Positions 1 to 4,986 of a DNA stretch of 5,051 bases are shown piece by piece. The notes below the pieces were generated by a model, which was given only the letters and a program-made list of their open reading frames with translations, did not search any database and was not told the DNA's origin. The number at the start of each line of letters is the position of its first letter. The first letter of the stretch is position 1. This stretch comes from Coriobacteriales bacterium (GTDB lineage: Bacteria > Actinomycetota > Coriobacteriia > Coriobacteriales > JAEZZM01). The stretch covers positions 1 through 5,051 of the forward strand of contig JASBYZ010000102.1 of NCBI GenBank assembly GCA_029983705.1, given 5' to 3'. The position numbers and the translations under genes are program-made.

Positions 1-55
1 TACTGTTTAAAGAGATGTTGTATCTCTTCTTCACTTGCTTCATCATCAAGCTTTG
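1..55. repeat. 55-bp direct repeat, left copy
   Basis: Positions 1-55 are identical to 75-129, giving a period of 74 bp. The match ends exactly at 55/129, since base 56 is A and base 130 is G. Because 74 is not a multiple of three, the two copies are read in different frames in the lipoprotein gene. The repeat starts at the first base of the window, so its full extent to the left is not visible. It may be a real tandem duplication or an assembly artefact. Confidence 0.9.
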
Positions 56-514
56 ATAGGCAGCAAGAAATAAGTACTGTTTAAAGAGATGTTGTATCTC
101 TTCTTCACTTGCTTCATCATCAAGCTTTGGCTCAATCTTTTGAATTGCTTGTTTTACTTCTTCTTGCCACTGTTTTTCTTTTTCTTGATAAGCTTCATCA
201 TGTCCACTTGGGGATTGATATATTCCGCCTGGAGAGTCCACAATTGCTTGGTATGTGTAATCAATATCTGGTAAGTTGCCATTAACCCCATCTTTGACCT
301 GCATGTCTTCTTTATTAGCTTCTGCTTGAGAGCTCTCTGGTTTTGAATCTTTAGCTTGTGAAGTTTTACTCTCGCTTACTTGAGGTAACTTACTTTGTGT
401 TATATCTTGTGAGATGTTTTCTGCAGTTTTTGTTTCTTTTTTATCACTGCAAGCGCTCAATACTAGTAGAGAAACTAGAAGTAGAGCTGATAAGATTACG
501 AGTATCTTTTTCAT
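1..514 (-). CDS. Putative lipoprotein, C-terminus cut by the window edge
   Basis: The minus-strand frame is open from an ATG at 514-512 to the left edge, about 171 codons. The start is backed by an AAGGA ribosome binding site (minus strand 527-523) 8 nt upstream. The N-terminus is a typical lipoprotein signal: MKK, a hydrophobic stretch (residues 4-19) and lipobox L19-S20-A21-C22. The protein is therefore expected to be lipid-anchored at Cys22 on the outer face of the membrane. After it comes a Ser/Lys/Gln/Glu-rich low-complexity linker (about 23-70), then a segment containing YQAIVDSPGGIYQSPSGHDE, then a charged Glu/Gln/Lys-rich probable helix. I do not recognise the family, so its function is unknown. 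The last part read (positions 55-1) is a second copy of a 55-bp repeat read in a different frame (QSLMMKQVKKRYNISLNS), so the true C-terminus may differ. Confidence 0.85.
   Translation of the reverse strand, partial: MKKILVILSALLLVSLLVLSACSDKKETKTAENISQDITQSKLPQVSESKTSQAKDSKPESSQAEANKEDMQVKDGVNGNLPDIDYTYQAIVDSPGGIYQSPSGHDEAYQEKEKQWQEEVKQAIQKIEPKLDDEASEEEIQHLFKQYLFLAAYQSLMMKQVKKRYNISLNS
75..129. repeat. 55-bp direct repeat, right copy
   Basis: This is the second copy of the repeat at 1-55, separated from it by 19 bp. On the minus strand it is read in the main lipoprotein frame as KLDDEASEEEIQHLFKQY, an acidic helix-like segment that fits its surroundings. This copy is therefore more likely to be the original coding context. 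Confidence 0.9.
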
Positions 515-587
515 TGTTAAGATCCTTCTTTTGCAATCAAGGAAACTTATCTTTTTGCTAATCTTTCTATATCCTCACGCGCAAAAA

Positions 588-617
588 ATTATCTCTCATT
601 CTTTTCATATTTGTTAA
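588..617 (-). promoter_or_regulatory. Candidate sigma70-type promoter of the lipoprotein gene
   Basis: On the minus strand there is a -35-like TTAACA (617-612, 5 of 6 matches to TTGACA), an 18-bp spacer and a -10-like GATAAT (593-588, 5 of 6 matches to TATAAT). This gives a leader of about 65 nt before the ATG at 514. The -35 box lies inside one of the four TGTTAAAT repeats, so a protein binding them would affect this promoter. In such AT-rich DNA chance matches are common. Confidence 0.4.
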
Positions 618-698
618 ATTTAATGATTCATATTGTTAAATTAATGACTCTATAATTTTCTGTTCTAATGTTAAATAAAATAGTTAGCACTGTTAAAT
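611..698. repeat. Four TGTTAAAT direct repeats, possible operator array
   Basis: TGTTAAAT occurs at 612-619, 634-641, 669-676 and 691-698, all in the same orientation. Start-to-start spacings are 22, 35 and 22 bp, so the copies form two pairs about two helical turns apart. The first pair shares a longer similarity (TTGTTAAATT followed by AATGA). The array sits between two divergent genes, as expected for a binding site of a transcription factor, but no cognate regulator can be named. Confidence 0.45.
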
Positions 699-711
699 AA
701 TTGTAACTATT
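679..711. promoter_or_regulatory. 8-bp perfect inverted repeat in the divergent region
   Basis: AATAGTTA at 679-686 is the exact reverse complement of TAACTATT at 704-711, with a 17-bp spacer that contains the fourth TGTTAAAT copy. The geometry suits a dimeric repressor or activator site more than a terminator, because the arms are A/T-rich, the loop is long and no T-run follows. Significance is modest given the base composition. Confidence 0.3.
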
Positions 712-744
712 ACTATCTTCAGTCAAATTGAATTTCTCTCGAGC

Positions 745-806
745 TTCATAAGCGGTATCGTTGTGCTAGTATTAACTTGCATACTTTTTAAACTTTTGTA
801 TAAAGG
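745..806 (+). promoter_or_regulatory. Candidate promoters and RBS of the flavodoxin/TipAS operon
   Basis: Two overlapping possibilities are visible. One is an extended -10, TGCTAGTAT (764-772), with a weak -35 TTCATA (745-750) 16 bp upstream, giving a leader of about 37 nt. The other is TTGCAT (777-782), a 16-bp spacer and TATAAA (799-804), which would start transcription almost at the ATG. The first leaves room for the AAAGG ribosome binding site (802-806), 9 nt before the ATG at 816, and is therefore preferred. Confidence 0.35.
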
Positions 807-815
807 CACGCATTT

Positions 816-1307
816 ATGAAAATCCTCATTCATGACCTGAGAGATCCACTCCCTAACAGCAATAAAAATATTTTTGATTTAGAAATCTTTGCACACGGCA
901 AATATGCTCCATGTCAGGGTTGTTTTGAGTGTTGGACTAAAACTCCTGCTTCCTGCAAACTTAAAGATTCTCTGTATGAAGTATGCCGAGTAATTGGTCA
1001 GGCCGATGACCTGTATATCATCTCTGAGAACTATTACGGGTGCTATAGCCCATCTATAAAAAATATACTTGATAGATCAATTGGCACTTCAACACCCTTA
1101 AGTACATATAGAAACAGAGAAATGCACCATACCCTCAGATATGGAAAATCTCATAACTTAAGTGTTTATATATATGGTGATATTACAGATAAGGAAAGAG
1201 AGAGCTGGCAACTTTTAATAGAAAGAAATGCTATTAATTACGGTTTTAAGTCCCATAAAATTTCATTTATTACAGATCTTAAAGAGCTTAAGGAGATTAC
1301 AGATTAA
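816..1307 (+). CDS. Flavodoxin-like NAD(P)H-dependent FMN oxidoreductase, cysteine-rich
   Basis: This 163-residue protein belongs to the flavodoxin-fold family related to NADPH-dependent FMN reductases. Visible signs are the MKILIHDL first beta strand, a cysteine cluster at C33, C36, C39 and C47 (CxxCxxCWTKTPxxC) followed by LKDS, and the downstream ISENYYGCYSPSIKNILDRSIG segment, typical of the flavin-binding face of this family. The usual SPR-type phosphate loop after strand 1 is replaced by RDPLPNSN, so it is an atypical subgroup. It is probably a cytoplasmic electron-transfer or reductase protein; the cysteines could serve redox chemistry or bind metal, but this is inference. The ATG at 816 has an AAAGG site 9 nt upstream. 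It is the first gene of an apparent operon and its stop overlaps the start of the next gene, suggesting translational coupling. A single T-to-G difference at 1305 would extend it by five residues. Confidence 0.85.
   Translation: MKILIHDLRDPLPNSNKNIFDLEIFAHGKYAPCQGCFECWTKTPASCKLKDSLYEVCRVIGQADDLYIISENYYGCYSPSIKNILDRSIGTSTPLSTYRNREMHHTLRYGKSHNLSVYIYGDITDKERESWQLLIERNAINYGFKSHKISFITDLKELKEITD
1290..1305 (+). promoter_or_regulatory. Strong Shine-Dalgarno with ATT start codon
   Basis: AAGGAG at 1290-1295 lies 7 nt before an ATT triplet at 1303-1305. The ATT sits exactly where the downstream flavodoxin-fold protein should begin (xKTVFINCSPKKK). No ATG, GTG or TTG in this frame is suitably placed. 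The only in-frame ATG upstream (1228) would add 25 residues encoded by the out-of-frame end of the previous gene. This site decides the start of the next gene. Confidence 0.7.
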
Positions 1308-2073
1308 AACAGTATTCATTAATTGTAGTCCCAAGAAAAAACTCAGTGCTTCAGCTTTTATTATAGACGTATGCAGCACTTTTGTTGGCGGAAGCAAGTT
1401 TAAAGAACACTTAAGAACTAAAGCTGACTACAAGCGAATTTTAGATGTACTAAAAGATGCAGATACAATTGTATTTGCGCTACCTCTCTATGTAGATGCC
1501 CTCCCCTCACACCTCTTGCCCTTCCTCAAAGAACTAGAACAACAATCAAAGAAAGATGATTTAGAGCTAAATGTCTATGCACTCGCCAATAATGGTTTTA
1601 TTGAGGGAAGACAAAATGAGCCACTCATGCAAATCTTAGAGAACTTTTGTTTGCGCAGTGGGCTCAACTGGTGCGGAGGACTTGGAATTGGTGGGGGCGT
1701 CATGATGAATGTGATGCGCATTTTGATAGTTGTTTTTATCGCTATCACTATTCTAAATATGCTCTTTTCTGGGATGGCAGAAGGTAATTTTTTGCCAGTG
1801 GATGCCCTACTTAATCTAGCTCTACAAATATTGGTATTTATAATACTTGGTTGCGGAATCATCTATCAAACTATAAGACTTGCAATCTGCATTAATAATA
1901 AGAAACAATTTGGAAATCACTACACTCGAATGATGCTTCCATCTTTTCTTTTTATACTCTGTGCAGATATCTACTTTATAGTAGTATCTTTGTTTCATGG
2001 CGGTCTTTTTCGTGGCTGGCTCTCTAAGAAAAAGCCTAGTTATAAGACTGCTTACTATAAAAGGATGTCTTAG
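1303..2073 (+). CDS. Membrane-anchored flavodoxin-like oxidoreductase (apparent ATT start)
   Basis: The 256-residue protein has two parts. Residues 1-135 are a flavodoxin/FMN-reductase-like domain: strand 1 with KTVFINCSPKKKLSAS, the DADTIVFALPLYVDALPSH strand-loop (about 52-70), and YALANNGFIEG (92-102) in the flavin-contact region. Residues 138-157, 168-190 and 211-231 are three hydrophobic segments predicted to span the membrane, followed by a basic tail. The fusion suggests a redox protein held at the inner face of the membrane, perhaps passing electrons to or from membrane carriers or working with the soluble flavoprotein upstream; the partner is inferred from adjacency. The start is taken at ATT 1303, which follows an ideal AAGGAG site and gives the expected N-terminus. 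It overlaps the upstream stop by 5 nt. The ATT may be a genuine rare start, a mutation of ATG, or a sequencing error. Confidence 0.8.
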   Translation: MKTVFINCSPKKKLSASAFIIDVCSTFVGGSKFKEHLRTKADYKRILDVLKDADTIVFALPLYVDALPSHLLPFLKELEQQSKKDDLELNVYALANNGFIEGRQNEPLMQILENFCLRSGLNWCGGLGIGGGVMMNVMRILIVVFIAITILNMLFSGMAEGNFLPVDALLNLALQILVFIILGCGIIYQTIRLAICINNKKQFGNHYTRMMLPSFLFILCADIYFIVVSLFHGGLFRGWLSKKKPSYKTAYYKRMS

Positions 2074-2107
2074 AAGTTCTAATAAATGTTAGGTGTGAAC
2101 TACATAA

Positions 2108-2506
2108 ATGGATTCCAAAATATTCAAGAGTAAAAAACTTGATGAGTATAGCAAGCAGGCTCAAGAGCTCTGGGGTAAAACAGATGCCTATAAAGAATTT
2201 GAAAAGAAAAATGTTGACAGAAGCTCTCATGACCATCAAGTGCTTGCAGGTGAGCTTATGTCAATATTTAAGGATTTAGGGGCTCTTAAAGAGACTGACC
2301 CTACTGCCAGTGAAGTTCAGGCGCTCATTAAAAAGCTTCAAGACTTTATAAGCGAACACTACTACACCTGCACAAATGAAATATTACAAGGACTTGGTGA
2401 AATGTATGCCGCTGGTGGTGAATTTACTGACAATATAGATAAGGTGGGCGGAGCTGGCACTGGAGCTTTTAGCAATGTAGCAATTCAGCACTACTGCAAT
2501 AGATAA
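2108..2506 (+). CDS. Stand-alone TipAS antibiotic-recognition domain protein
   Basis: The 132 residues match the TipAS domain, the all-helical drug-binding part of the MerR-family regulator TipA, which binds thiopeptide antibiotics. Visible signatures are EYSKQAQELWGKTDAYKEFE (residues 13-32), FISEHYYTCTNEILQGLGEMY (about 80-100), FTDNIDK (106-112) and the closing AIQHYCNR. No MerR helix-turn-helix precedes it, so it cannot bind DNA by itself in the usual way. It may act as a drug-sequestering protein or as a sensor for another regulator. Cys88 and Cys130 lie in conserved-looking positions, but whether either acts like the ligand-reactive cysteine of TipA is unknown. The start ATG has only a weak AGGTG (2091-2095), 12 nt upstream. 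The gene lies 34 bp after the membrane flavoprotein gene and is probably co-transcribed. It ends 7 bp from the convergent MarR gene. Confidence 0.85.
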   Translation: MDSKIFKSKKLDEYSKQAQELWGKTDAYKEFEKKNVDRSSHDHQVLAGELMSIFKDLGALKETDPTASEVQALIKKLQDFISEHYYTCTNEILQGLGEMYAAGGEFTDNIDKVGGAGTGAFSNVAIQHYCNR

Positions 2507-2513
2507 AGAACTA

Positions 2514-2939
2514 TTATTTCTCCTCTTCATCAGCTTCTAAGTTTTGATATATTTTTTTAAGCAGCGCAGTCACTTGTTCTTGCTCATCTAGGCTCAAATT
2601 CTTAAATGCAATAAGCTCTGCTTTATTAAAAGCCTCATTCATATGTGGTATTACTGATTTGCCCTTTTTACTCAGGTGTATTTGAGTTTGCCTTCTGTTT
2701 GAAGGGTCAGTTTTTCTAACAATATAGCCATTTTTCTCCATTCCATTTAAAATTCCGGAAAGAGATGCCGGCTCAATGTGACAATTTGCAGCAATATCTT
2801 TCTGTATGCATCCATCATGATATTGCAAGTAATCTAAAACCTTAGGCTGACCAGGAGTTAATTCTGCTTGGTTAAATATCTCAAAAAAGGTTTTTTGAAT
2901 GAGCATGTGATTGCTCATAAGCAAATAATGAAAGCTCAT
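2514..2939 (-). CDS. MarR-family transcriptional regulator
   Basis: This 141-residue protein has the MarR winged-helix layout. Helices 1-2 are LIQKTFFEIFNQAELTPGQ and VLDYLQYHDG. The helix-turn-helix runs from about residue 46 to 70 (QKDIAANCHIEPASLSGILN, then MEKNGY). The wing contains the diagnostic DPSNRRQ (78-84) with the conserved Asp/Arg pair, then THE strand ending in LSKKG, and a C-terminal dimerisation helix. Cys44 and Cys53 lie around the recognition region and could allow redox sensing, but this is speculative. The start is supported by TAGGAGAA on the minus strand (2950-2943), with GGAG 5 nt before the ATG. It is transcribed divergently from the FMN oxidoreductase gene, so it most likely controls that gene and itself through the shared intergenic region. 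It converges with the TipAS gene with only 7 bp between stops, leaving no room for an ordinary terminator. Confidence 0.93.
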   Translation of the reverse strand: MSFHYLLMSNHMLIQKTFFEIFNQAELTPGQPKVLDYLQYHDGCIQKDIAANCHIEPASLSGILNGMEKNGYIVRKTDPSNRRQTQIHLSKKGKSVIPHMNEAFNKAELIAFKNLSLDEQEQVTALLKKIYQNLEADEEEK

Positions 2940-2947
2940 GGATTCTC

Positions 2948-2970
2948 CTAATGATTATTTGATTAATTAG
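2948..2970. promoter_or_regulatory. Imperfect palindrome in the marR leader
   Basis: CTAAT (2948-2952) and ATTAG (2966-2970) form the arms of a 23-bp imperfect palindrome that overlaps the ribosome binding site of the MarR gene. It could be a second operator for autoregulation. The sequence is very A/T-rich and the inner positions match only partly, so this is weak. Confidence 0.2.
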
Positions 2971-2999
2971 CTTTCTAAGCGTCTTAAAAAATAGTTTCT

Positions 3000-3005
3000 A
3001 TTATA
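3000..3005 (-). promoter_or_regulatory. Candidate -10 box of the MarR gene
   Basis: A consensus TATAAT lies on the minus strand at 3005-3000. No good -35 is seen at the normal distance; the nearest is a poor TTACAA at about 19 bp. The inverted repeat at 3013-3033 occupies the spacer and -35 zone, so a bound repressor would block this promoter. Confidence 0.4.
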
Positions 3006-3012
3006 AAGTTAG

Positions 3013-3033
3013 GTATTACTGCTATTGTAATAC
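3013..3033. promoter_or_regulatory. Inverted repeat GTATTAC-N7-GTAATAC, likely MarR operator
   Basis: GTATTAC (3013-3019) and GTAATAC (3027-3033) are perfect reverse complements separated by 7 bp. The half-site centres are 14 bp apart, in the range of dimeric winged-helix binding sites. The repeat lies between divergent marR and FMN oxidoreductase genes, upstream of the candidate extended -10 of the plus-strand gene and next to the TATAAT of the minus-strand gene. This is the position expected of an autoregulatory MarR operator. Confidence 0.55.
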
Positions 3034-3042
3034 TGTTAATAA
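3034..3042 (+). promoter_or_regulatory. Candidate extended -10 of the FMN oxidoreductase gene
   Basis: TGTTAATAA (3034-3042) fits an extended -10 (TGnTAATAA) immediately next to the inverted repeat. A -35 is poor; TTACTG at 3016-3021 lies inside the repeat at a short 15-bp spacing. The leader would be about 15 nt, with AGGA (3056-3059) as ribosome binding site 6 nt before the ATG at 3066. Confidence 0.35.
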
Positions 3043-3065
3043 AATTTAAAAGATGAGGAACTTAA

Positions 3066-3986
3066 ATGCTTTCTACCCCGATACATGCTGGTAAGCTCCA
3101 GCTTGCCAATAGATTAGTCATGCCACCACTTGCTACAGAAAATTGTACAGATGGAATGGTGACAGAAAATCTTATTACGCATTATGAGAAACGTGCCGGC
3201 AAGATTGGACTTATTATTTGTGAACACGCCTACATTGAAGCAAAGGGTCAAGCATCAAAAGGCCAGCTTAGACTAGATCACAAAGCTGATATGGATGGTC
3301 TAAAAGAGCTCGTTAAAAGAGTTCACGTTAAAGGCCAAACAAAAATCGTTCAACAGATAAGTCATTGCGGAGACTTAAGTCGAGTAGTTAAAGATAGAAC
3401 ACCAGTAAATGATTTAACGCTCGATGATATGAAAAGAATTAAGCAAGCTTTTGTAGAAGCTGCATTACGAGTAAAAGAAGCAGGCTTTGATGGTGTGGAA
3501 GTTCATGCAGCCCACGGATACCTCTTAAGCCAATTCTACTCTCCTCTTACTAACCAAAGAGAAGATTCATACGGCTCAAGCCCAGAAAATAGACTGAGAT
3601 TTATCCTAGAAGTCATAGCAGATGTGAGAAAAGCAGTAGGTGCTGATTATCCATTACTTGTGAGATTTGGTGGCTGTGACTATAAAGAAGGCGGATCTGA
3701 TAAAAAGGATGTTCCTCACTCAAGTAAGTTAATTCAAGAAACAGGATGTGATTTATTAGATATTAGTGGTGGGCTCAATGGCTTTTTAGTTAAAGGCGCT
3801 GAAAGTGACACCTTTGTAGAATTATCTCAGCTCGCAAAGCAGACGGTAGATATCCCTGTTTTGGTTGCTGGAGGCATTAGAGGTAAGGAGCACATGAATG
3901 AGCTGCTAGCTCAAGGAGCATGTGATTTGATTGGTTATGGAAGACCCTTAATGAAAGATGTTTCAGAAATAGATCTCTTACTGTAA
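3066..3986 (+). CDS. Old Yellow Enzyme-family NADH:flavin oxidoreductase
   Basis: The 306-residue protein is an FMN-binding TIM barrel of the Old Yellow Enzyme/2,4-dienoyl-CoA reductase group, which transfers hydride from NAD(P)H through FMN to activated alkenes, quinones or similar acceptors. Motifs in order: KLQLANRLVMPPLAT (10-24, strand 1 and FMN contacts), VQQISHCG (95-102), the family signature EVHAAHGYLLSQFYSPLTNQ (145-164) with the substrate-binding His pair H147 and H150, REDSYGSSPENR (165-176), RFGGCDYKEGG, DISGGLNGF, VLVAGGI and LIGYGRP (phosphate-binding end of the barrel). It is somewhat short: the stretch between the strand-3 His (H100) and TPVNDLTLDDM is only about 11 residues, where relatives usually have a longer loop, and the C-terminus ends soon after the last FMN motif. 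There is no Fe-S or second flavin domain. It is the first gene after the likely MarR operator and sits 16 bp upstream of the Rieske gene. The substrate is unknown. Confidence 0.9.
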   Translation: MLSTPIHAGKLQLANRLVMPPLATENCTDGMVTENLITHYEKRAGKIGLIICEHAYIEAKGQASKGQLRLDHKADMDGLKELVKRVHVKGQTKIVQQISHCGDLSRVVKDRTPVNDLTLDDMKRIKQAFVEAALRVKEAGFDGVEVHAAHGYLLSQFYSPLTNQREDSYGSSPENRLRFILEVIADVRKAVGADYPLLVRFGGCDYKEGGSDKKDVPHSSKLIQETGCDLLDISGGLNGFLVKGAESDTFVELSQLAKQTVDIPVLVAGGIRGKEHMNELLAQGACDLIGYGRPLMKDVSEIDLLL

Positions 3987-4002
3987 TTTGGATGTGAAAA
4001 CC

Positions 4003-4353
4003 ATGATTAAAAACCAGTGGTACACAGTTCTCTCCTCAAGAGAAGTTAAAACTGGTAGGCTTACTGCTGCTAAACGCTTGAATTTGGAACTTTGCTTTTT
4101 TAGAAATAAAGATGGCATTGTTTCTTGCGTAGAAGACAGATGCAGTCACAGAAAAGCACAACTATCCAAAGGCAAATGTACAGAAGATGGTCTTGTTAAA
4201 TGTCCATTTCACGGAATCGAATTTAATAGTTCTGGTGGGTGTGAGTTCATACCAGCTTATGGGATTAGCAATCAAGAAGATTTAAGTCGCTTTAATGTCC
4301 AAGAATATATCGTGAGAAAAACATGGGATTATTTATTTTTGGTACGGAAATGA
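4003..4353 (+). CDS. Truncated Rieske-domain fragment (5' part of the broken oxygenase)
   Basis: As the sequence stands, translation from ATG 4003 reads about 116 residues and stops at TGA 4351-4353. The product would contain an intact Rieske [2Fe-2S] domain (C47, H49, C67, H70) but no catalytic iron domain. The final residues after YIVRK (TWDYLFLVRK) are out-of-frame and not family-like. A TTG at 3988 would add five residues but has no ribosome binding site. The only site seen before 4003 is a weak GGA (3990-3992). If the frameshift is real, this fragment might fold as a ferredoxin-like protein, but it is best treated as part of the pseudogene. Confidence 0.6.
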   Translation: MIKNQWYTVLSSREVKTGRLTAAKRLNLELCFFRNKDGIVSCVEDRCSHRKAQLSKGKCTEDGLVKCPFHGIEFNSSGGCEFIPAYGISNQEDLSRFNVQEYIVRKTWDYLFLVRK

Positions 4354-4986
4354 AACGCCTAATAAAAACATCCCCTTTTTTGACGATGAAATTGATGAGA
4401 GTTATGCCTGCTCTGAATTTAAAGACCCTTGGTCAACTCACTACTCCAGAGCTATAGAAAACCAATTAGATGTTGTGCACCTTCCCTTTATTCACCACAA
4501 TACTATTGGAAAAGGCAATAAGACCTTAGTGAATGGTCCAAAAGTTATTGTAGATGCAGAAAATAATTTACTTATTACCAGTGCAGATAACGAGAAGGGC
4601 CACGGCCAAACACCTAAAGATCCTAAAAACTCAAAATTAAATCCACCAACTTAAACTTTAAGTTTCCAAATATCTGGCTAAATCACATTGCAGACGCCAT
4701 CAAAGTACTCATATTTTTTGCACCAGTAGATGATGAGCACACTATTTTATATATTAGGTTTTATAACAAGCTCACAGGTATTAACGCTCTTAATCTTCTT
4801 ATTGCACAGGTAGGCAAACTCGCAAACTTTATTATTGAACGACAAGACAGAAGAGTTGTAGTTACTCAAAAACCTAAAGCATCCTCATTTGAGTCAGATG
4901 AAAATCTTATTCAGGGCGATATGCCCATCATTGAATATAGAAGGCTTAGAAATAAAGCTTATAGGACAAAAAGTGTGTATGCTTAA
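4003..4986 (+). pseudogene. Rieske non-heme iron oxygenase, alpha-subunit type, two frameshifts
   Basis: Three consecutive segments in frames 1, 2 and 1 together spell one Rieske oxygenase of about 325 residues, close to normal length. Segment 1 (4003 to about 4320) starts MIKNQWYTVLSSREV and carries the Rieske [2Fe-2S] ligands C47-x-H49 and C67-x2-H70. Segment 2 (about 4322-4651) continues HGIIYFWYGNETPNKNIPFF and holds HYSRAIENQLDVVHLPFIHH (D-x2-H-x4-H, the mononuclear iron site) and NTIGKGNKTLVNGP. Segment 3 (about 4654-4986) gives FKFPNIWLNHIAD, FFAPVDDEHTILYIRFYN, RRVVVTQKP and MPIIEYRRLR. The first shift lies near the A5 run at 4317-4321, where one A fewer restores the frame; the second lies between about 4600 and 4651, where one added base restores it. 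ATG 4003 gives the family-typical N-terminus. All ligands survive, so this is either a recent pseudogene or sequence error. The family uses O2 and electrons from a reductase, and the substrate is unknown. Confidence 0.9.

Noticed and set aside
10..28. 7-bp hairpin AAGAGAT-GTTGT-ATCTCTT
   Set aside because: It lies inside the lipoprotein coding repeat, occurs in both copies simply because the segment is duplicated, and has no T-run to act as a terminator.
89..617. Plus-strand open frames at 89-274, 358-561 and 414-617 rich in Leu/Phe/Ile
   Set aside because: They lie antisense to the lipoprotein gene or in its leader. The hydrophobic composition comes from reading A/G-rich codons backwards, and they lack convincing ribosome binding sites.
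1228..1302. ATG at 1228 as the start of the membrane flavoprotein
   Set aside because: The 25 extra residues are the out-of-frame reading of the upstream flavodoxin gene, and they would precede the normal first beta strand of the fold.
1575..1862. Minus-strand 95-codon open frame
   Set aside because: It is antisense to the membrane flavoprotein gene, with no family resemblance and no ribosome binding support.
2036..2239. Minus-strand 67-codon open frame
   Set aside because: It crosses the junction between two plus-strand genes and is antisense to the conserved TipAS domain.
3988..4002. TTG at 3988 as the Rieske gene start
   Set aside because: There is no ribosome binding site before it, and ATG 4003 gives the typical MIKNQWY start of the family.
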